DNA of 9,597 nt from Rickettsiales bacterium (lineage in GTDB: Bacteria > Pseudomonadota > Alphaproteobacteria > Rs-D84): NCBI GenBank assembly GCA_031283565.1, contig JAITBM010000036.1, positions 1-9,597 of the forward strand, read 5' to 3'. Shown here piece after piece: positions 6,098 to 9,597 of the stretch. The notes below the pieces were generated by a model. That model did not search any database. It was not told where the DNA came from and was given only the letters and a program-made list of their open reading frames with translations. The position numbers were made by a program, and so were the translations under genes. Position 1 is the stretch's first letter. Every line of letters begins with the position of its first letter.

Positions 6098-7756
6098 GTG
6101 AAAAAAACATTTCTTGCGATTGATGCCGGAACCGGACGTGTCAGGGCTTTTGCGGCCGGGCGCGGAAAGACCCATTTGGCTGCCTCGCAAAAGGAGACCC
6201 TTTCCGACTGCATTGCCGATGTTATGGACGAGATGGAGGAAAAACTAGGCGTTCGGTTCAAAGGCGCGTTCATAACAGGAAACCTTGGAATTGCCGCCGG
6301 CGAATTGCTGGACGGCTTGATAATATTCCCGCGCCGGAAACAGATTGCTGCGTCCGACATAATGAACGCAGCGCCCGAGCCGACGGATGGCGGACTGACG
6401 CTGCACCTGATACCGTTGCGCTATCTGCTGGATGGAGAGCAGGATGTGGCAGACGCCGAGGGAAAGATTTGCAAAACTTTGGCCGTGAAATTCTGCCGGA
6501 TATCGTGCCCAGAGGCACGTATAGCGGAAATCAAAGGAGCTTTCGGCAAAGTCTCTTGCGCTGCCCTGGGCTTTTTCGATCCGATATATCTTTTGTCCAA
6601 GACGTACGGCAAGAATGCTGTGTTTATAGATTTCGGCGAAACCACCACCAAGGCTGGAATTTCCACTGGGCGGGGATTGATCTCGCGATTCGATCTTGAA
6701 ACCGGGCAGAGCGAAGCGACAAAACGCATCGCGCGGGATTATGGCATCGGATTCGATAGAGCCGAGGCCGTCAAGCTTGCGGTGCTTGGCAAACCAAGAT
6801 CGGAATCGGACCACTATGTGCTTGTGGATAAAAAGAACGGAATTTCACGCGCCGACATCTGGAATGCCTGGATAGACTGCAATAACATTATATTTGAAGA
6901 GATATTGCGTCGAGTCGATCTCAGCGGGCGAAAACTTTTCATAACAGGCCTGGCCGCTGATTTGATAAATTCTGTCATCCTAAAAAAACAAGGAATAGAG
7001 GCAACAGTGCTGGATTCGGCGGCTTCAGCCGGGGCGATCGGATCCATGCTTTTCGAACCGGACATGCATTCGGTGAGGAAGCACCCTATAGCCCAGGTGC
7101 GCGGCGGCCGAATAATTCCATCGGTAATGTGCTGGAACATAAACAACAAATATGTGTATAAAATGTTTGATGGCATAGGAATAAAAAGAATCCACGTAGA
7201 CATCATGGACGGATTTTACACCGACAAGGTAATGGGAAGCTTTGACGACATAAGCAGAATACGAGCGAAAACGCAGTTGTTCCTGCACACGCACCTTATG
7301 GCGGATGACCCGATGCTGTGGGTGGATGGTGCGGCAAAGGCCGGATCCGACATGATAATAGTGTCTAGCGGAGCACGTCGCATATCGGAATCGCTGCTGC
7401 GCATAAAAGAGCTTGGAAAAAAATGCGCCCTTGCAATATCGCCCGATTTCGACCTGAAAAAGCTTACGCCGAGACTCTTGCGCATGCTGGACGAAGTTAT
7501 GGTGATGGGAGTGAAACCTGGGGCGAGCGGGCAAAAATTCATGCCGGAAACGGCGACTAGAATACGTACTTTGGCAAACACCCGCGCAAAATACGGTTTC
7601 GCATACAAAATAAGCTGCGATGGCGGCATAGATGCCGAAACTGCGCCGTTTTGCTGGACCTCTGGCGCGGACTATCTGATAAGCGGGTCGTATCTGCGCG
7701 CGGCGCCGGACTTCGCCGATGCCGTCATCTCGCTGCTGCCGCGCCGCCAGCCATAA
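6098..7756 (+). CDS. FtsA-ribulose-phosphate 3-epimerase fusion protein
   Basis: One uninterrupted 552-codon frame joins two families. Residues 1-320 are an FtsA-like actin fold: phosphate-1 motif FLAIDAGTGRVRAF (5-18), LIPLRYLLDGEQDVAD (104-119) typical of FtsA, phosphate-2 motif AVFIDFGETTTKAGIS (174-189), adenosine motif LFITGLAADLINSV (280-293), and ASAGAIGSML, where FtsA has its last helix. About 18 linker residues follow instead of the usual membrane-binding amphipathic tail. Residues 338-549 are an Rpe barrel: IPSVM (Ser342), IHVDIMDG (His366, Asp368), THLM (His399), GASGQKF (475-481), CDGG (Asp508) and SGSY (Gly530-Ser531). The metal ligands and phosphate-binding loops are kept at normal spacing, but the usual HxE motif reads SSG (423-425). 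The GTG start follows GAGG (6087-6090) by 7 bases. No ribosome-binding site suggests separate Rpe initiation. FtsZ is not encoded downstream. Confidence 0.85.
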   Translation: MKKTFLAIDAGTGRVRAFAAGRGKTHLAASQKETLSDCIADVMDEMEEKLGVRFKGAFITGNLGIAAGELLDGLIIFPRRKQIAASDIMNAAPEPTDGGLTLHLIPLRYLLDGEQDVADAEGKICKTLAVKFCRISCPEARIAEIKGAFGKVSCAALGFFDPIYLLSKTYGKNAVFIDFGETTTKAGISTGRGLISRFDLETGQSEATKRIARDYGIGFDRAEAVKLAVLGKPRSESDHYVLVDKKNGISRADIWNAWIDCNNIIFEEILRRVDLSGRKLFITGLAADLINSVILKKQGIEATVLDSAASAGAIGSMLFEPDMHSVRKHPIAQVRGGRIIPSVMCWNINNKYVYKMFDGIGIKRIHVDIMDGFYTDKVMGSFDDISRIRAKTQLFLHTHLMADDPMLWVDGAAKAGSDMIIVSSGARRISESLLRIKELGKKCALAISPDFDLKKLTPRLLRMLDEVMVMGVKPGASGQKFMPETATRIRTLANTRAKYGFAYKISCDGGIDAETAPFCWTSGADYLISGSYLRAAPDFADAVISLLPRRQP

Positions 7757-7778
7757 TCTGCACTTTTTGGCAACTCAT

Positions 7779-8573
7779 TCATGGTATCGCGCCTTCTATC
7801 GGCGCTAGCATTGCAGACCGCGTACAGTCATAACCAGAGCCGTTGCTGACGCAATACGCGCAAGCATCTGCGCAAAGCCAAAAACATCCGTCACTATCAG
7901 ACGTATTGTAGAATACCCAATACGAGCCATTAATAACCGGCTGCGTTATCCTGCACCAACAGTTCGGGCCGGAGTTCGGAGAAAAAATCTCCCTTCTATC
8001 AGAACACCAAGATATGCCCCTGAATTCTCCGTTTGCAAATATTACACTCCACAAACCACCCATCCTGCCATCGCTGGGCGTATCCGTCGCGGAAATAATG
8101 CCAGGTAATGCAGTATTATTTTTGTACGGAGCCCACCATGCGTCAGCAGCTCCGCTCATTCTTGCAGTAGTATCGACATACGCCTTGGTCGCGGCATCAG
8201 TTGCGGCCGTCGGCACCCCCAACCCCATGATCTTCGCCCCGTCCATTGCTATCGCGCCCGTCATCGTTCCACCCGATTTCGCCAGATAGTTCACAAGCGC
8301 CACAGGCTGCAATGCGGTATCGGCCTTAGCTCCTTGCGCGGCGGTTGCAAATCCGGCGTCCCGGTTTTGAAACGATTCTAAACTGACTCTGAAAGAATCA
8401 AATGCAGTATTGCTTACCCGTGTTGCGAGCCCGCTACGCACAAATTTTTCTGTCGCAATAACCGGTGCATCCCCTGCCGCCGGTGCAGCGGACAATGTGA
8501 CAATCGACAGAAAAATTGGTGAAAATAATACTGAAAACCTATGCATGAATACATATCTCTCTTTGAGAATCAT
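7779..8573 (-). CDS. Secreted tail-fibre-like protein with eight-cysteine module
   Basis: The 264-residue product has a signal peptide with hydrophobic core FSVLFSPIFLSIVTLSA and likely cleavage after PAA (about residue 33). Next come an alpha-helical stretch, ATAAQGAKADTALQP (76-90), KSGGTMTGAIAM, and KIMGLGVPTAATDAATKAYVD (split here: KIMGLGVPTAATDAATKA, then YVD; 114-133), all common in phage tail fibres. Residues 190-250 hold eight cysteines in the same pattern as the gene at 1-507, preceded by WSVIF. It is therefore a paralogue, probably surface-exposed and disulfide-bonded, of unknown function. The ATG at 8573 follows GGAG by 8 bases; ATG 8546 (MHRF) is nearly as good and gives a tighter signal peptide. 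A longer GTG/ATG frame up to 8693 has no support. It converges with the ftsA-rpe fusion, only 22 bases away. Confidence 0.82.
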   Translation of the reverse strand: MILKERYVFMHRFSVLFSPIFLSIVTLSAAPAAGDAPVIATEKFVRSGLATRVSNTAFDSFRVSLESFQNRDAGFATAAQGAKADTALQPVALVNYLAKSGGTMTGAIAMDGAKIMGLGVPTAATDAATKAYVDTTARMSGAADAWWAPYKNNTALPGIISATDTPSDGRMGGLWSVIFANGEFRGISWCSDRREIFSPNSGPNCWCRITQPVINGSYWVFYNTSDSDGCFWLCADACAYCVSNGSGYDCTRSAMLAPIEGAIP

Positions 8574-8878
8574 TATGCCGACTCCATCATGCCTAAACAA
8601 CACAAAATACCATCTTATGTAAAGATTGTGCGGTGTTTTATTTGTCAATTTTTCCCTTTGCACTATTAATCCATTGTGAATCCGCCCGCACAATCCAGGT
8701 TATGGAGGACCGCGCGACAAAGCAGAAAGCGTCACATAATTTTAATCGTCTCGCTTTGCTCGCGATATTTATCGGAATCGCGCAGTCAAGTCGCACGATG
8801 ACAATCGAAAAATATATGCTGTGCAGTTGAGGTTGACCATTACAGTCATCTGTGCCTTCACGTGAATAGCGGCTTTAT
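8574..8878. other. Intergenic region upstream of the cysteine-module gene
   Basis: No convincing gene is seen in this 305-base stretch. A frame at 8633-8830 (+) starts with GTG, lacks a ribosome-binding site and has no recognisable product. On the minus strand a perfect TTGACA (+ strand 8643-8648) could be a -35 element for the surface-protein gene, but no good -10 lies 16-18 bases downstream, so an unusual or activated promoter is possible. The stretch also contains a 10-base inverted repeat (8624-8633 and 8686-8695) and a palindrome, TTCACGTGAA, at 8857-8866, shortly after the tsaE stop. Confidence 0.5.
8624..8695. repeat. 10-base inverted repeat flanking a -35-like element
   Basis: GATTGTGCGG at 8624-8633 and its exact complement CCGCACAATC at 8686-8695 are separated by 52 bases. 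The TTGACA-like element of the minus strand lies between them. The two arms could be half-sites for a looping or paired regulator of the surface-protein gene, or chance. No transposase or target duplication accompanies them. Confidence 0.4.
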
Positions 8879-9289
8879 TCAATGGATATCATGAACTTTG
8901 TCGCACATTACTACTTCCCTGCCTATGCTGGACGATTTTATATGGACGCTAACCGCATTTTTTGGCAGGAATTGTTCCGCTATTTCTGGCCATTCTATCA
9001 GGGTTATATCCAGCGCAAGCGCGTTGAAAAATCCAATTTCTTCCAATTCTACAGTACTTTTCACACGATACAAATCGAAATGCGAAATTCCGCAGTAATC
9101 CTGCACTATCGTGAAAGTCGGACTCGGCACAATGACATCCGGCCCGCGAAGCGTGCGTATCACGGCGCGCGCGAATTCAGTCTTCCCTGCGCCAAGATCT
9201 CCGTAAAGCGCCACACAGCGCGGCGCGGTCAGGCCTTTAGCAAACCCAGCTGCAATGCCTCTCAAAAGTTCTACATTTTCTACATGCAT
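8879..9289 (-). CDS. tsaE: tRNA threonylcarbamoyladenosine biosynthesis ATPase TsaE
   Basis: TsaE works with TsaB, TsaD and TsaC in making t6A at position 37 of ANN-decoding tRNAs; its ATPase activity resets the TsaBD complex. The product of 136 residues has Walker A GDLGAGKT (30-37), PSPTFTIVQDY (55-65), HFDLYR (70-75), ELEEIGF (81-87) and ITLIEWPE (95-102), all in the family order, and the length fits the usual ~150. The start is uncertain. ATG 9289 (MHVEN) is placed exactly where a TTGACA/TATCAT promoter would begin transcription, while ATG 9298 lies inside that -10 element. The frame also remains open to a GTG at 9499, which would add about 70 residues not seen in the family. No Shine-Dalgarno sequence precedes any of these. 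Confidence 0.9.
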   Translation of the reverse strand: MHVENVELLRGIAAGFAKGLTAPRCVALYGDLGAGKTEFARAVIRTLRGPDVIVPSPTFTIVQDYCGISHFDLYRVKSTVELEEIGFFNALALDITLIEWPEIAEQFLPKNAVSVHIKSSSIGREVVMCDKVHDIH

Positions 9290-9296
9290 TTTTTGC

Positions 9297-9324
9297 ATGA
9301 TAATAAAATCAATCGCTATGTCAA
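9297..9324 (-). promoter_or_regulatory. Predicted tsaE promoter, leaderless
   Basis: On the minus strand TTGACA (+ strand 9319-9324) is followed after 16 bases by TATCAT (+ strand 9297-9302). Transcription would start near 9290, one base before the ATG at 9289. The consensus -35 and five-of-six -10 match support a promoter, and the missing ribosome-binding site fits leaderless translation. The competing view is that this sequence is coding, if tsaE starts at 9499. Confidence 0.5.
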
Positions 9325-9502
9325 GCCGCAGCCGTTTAGGAAAAGCTTCCAATTGCAAGCCTCGGCCAAAGTGCCTTATTATTGGGTCATGTATTACCGG
9401 CGCAGATATGGATTTTTTAGCGGATTCAAATTCGGCTTCCTCACAGGTCTGGGGCTTGGCATTTTCATCTTTGCCATCAGCATCTGATGATCGGGGCACA
9501 CA

Positions 9503-9597
9503 TTAAGCTGAATTAGGTTGCAGGCAAATCGGATACAAACTTTGCCGCGTGGCCAGATTAGGCGAGCGCGCCAGCAGAAACAACCTATCGCTCGTTC
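9503..9597 (-). CDS. Possible 3' end of an unidentified gene
   Basis: A minus-strand frame is open from the window edge to a TAA whose complement lies at 9503-9505. The visible 30 residues include RLFLLARSPNLATRQSLYPI. This is too little to identify. A second minus-strand frame is also open here, from the edge to about 9400, so the coding frame is not certain. If this one is real, about 210 bases separate it from the tsaE start at 9289. Confidence 0.3.
   Translation of the reverse strand, partial: TSDRLFLLARSPNLATRQSLYPICLQPNSA

Noticed and set aside
7757..7805. Terminator between the fusion gene and the convergent surface-protein gene
   Set aside because: The only hairpin, GCGCC/GGCGC at 7789-7805, lies inside the coding region and has no T-tract. 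The 22-base gap holds no stem.
8624..8695. Terminal inverted repeats of a small mobile element
   Set aside because: The arms are only 10 bases and enclose 52 bases, with no flanking duplication and no second copy in the window.
8633..8830. Plus-strand 65-codon frame in the intergenic stretch
   Set aside because: It begins with GTG without a ribosome-binding site or promoter, and its sequence shows no family features.
8882..9487. Plus-strand frame of 201 codons opposite tsaE
   Set aside because: Most of it is the complement of the TsaE motifs. Only its last 32 codons look protein-like, and these are listed separately as a weak finding.
1..9597. tRNA, rRNA, CRISPR array, riboswitch or prophage
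   Set aside because: I looked on both strands for cloverleaf-like segments, regularly spaced direct repeats and phage structural genes and saw none. The tail-fibre-like motifs occur on proteins of which one has a signal peptide, without other phage genes.

Overview
The window reads as a piece of an alphaproteobacterial chromosome, probably an uncultured, possibly host-associated lineage. The evidence is a single LolC-type permease whose coupling segment and C-terminus look alphaproteobacterial, an alphaproteobacterial-type FtsQ directly followed by an FtsA homologue, and a TsaE gene. Codons ending in A, including ATA for isoleucine, are common. No tRNA, rRNA, CRISPR array or insertion sequence was seen. 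Genes are tightly packed, with ATGA overlaps and gaps of 2 to 13 bases.

Layout: (1) Bases 1-507 (+) hold the 3' part of a secreted protein with phage-tail-fibre-like repeats and a C-terminal module of eight cysteines. (2) Bases 551-4125 (-) hold a four-gene operon read leftward from a promoter near 4145-4174: a 100-residue protein of unknown function, a short secretin-like lipoprotein, and the lipoprotein-release transporter subunits LolC/E and LolD. (3) Bases 4235-7756 (+) hold a divergent operon: a small two-cysteine lipoprotein whose mRNA looks leaderless, a degenerate GT4-type glycosyltransferase, FtsQ, and a 552-residue protein joining an FtsA-like actin fold to a ribulose-phosphate 3-epimerase (Rpe) TIM barrel. 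(4) Bases 7779-8573 (-) hold a second protein of the cysteine-module family, convergent with the fusion gene. (5) After a 305-base intergenic stretch comes tsaE (-), then the edge of another possible gene on the minus strand.

How the parts may work together: LolCD releases outer-membrane lipoproteins from the inner membrane. The secretin-like protein and the small lipoprotein encoded beside it are plausible clients, and so is the whole divergent pair of operons as an envelope-biogenesis locus. FtsQ and FtsA are divisome parts, but ftsZ and the usual mur/ddl neighbours are absent here.

The most unusual feature is the FtsA-Rpe fusion. The barrel sits where FtsA normally carries its membrane-binding amphipathic tail, and the metal-binding residues of Rpe are kept. 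This would physically link a cell-division actin homologue to a pentose-phosphate enzyme. The second notable feature is the pair of proteins at the two sides of the window that share a precisely spaced eight-cysteine module.
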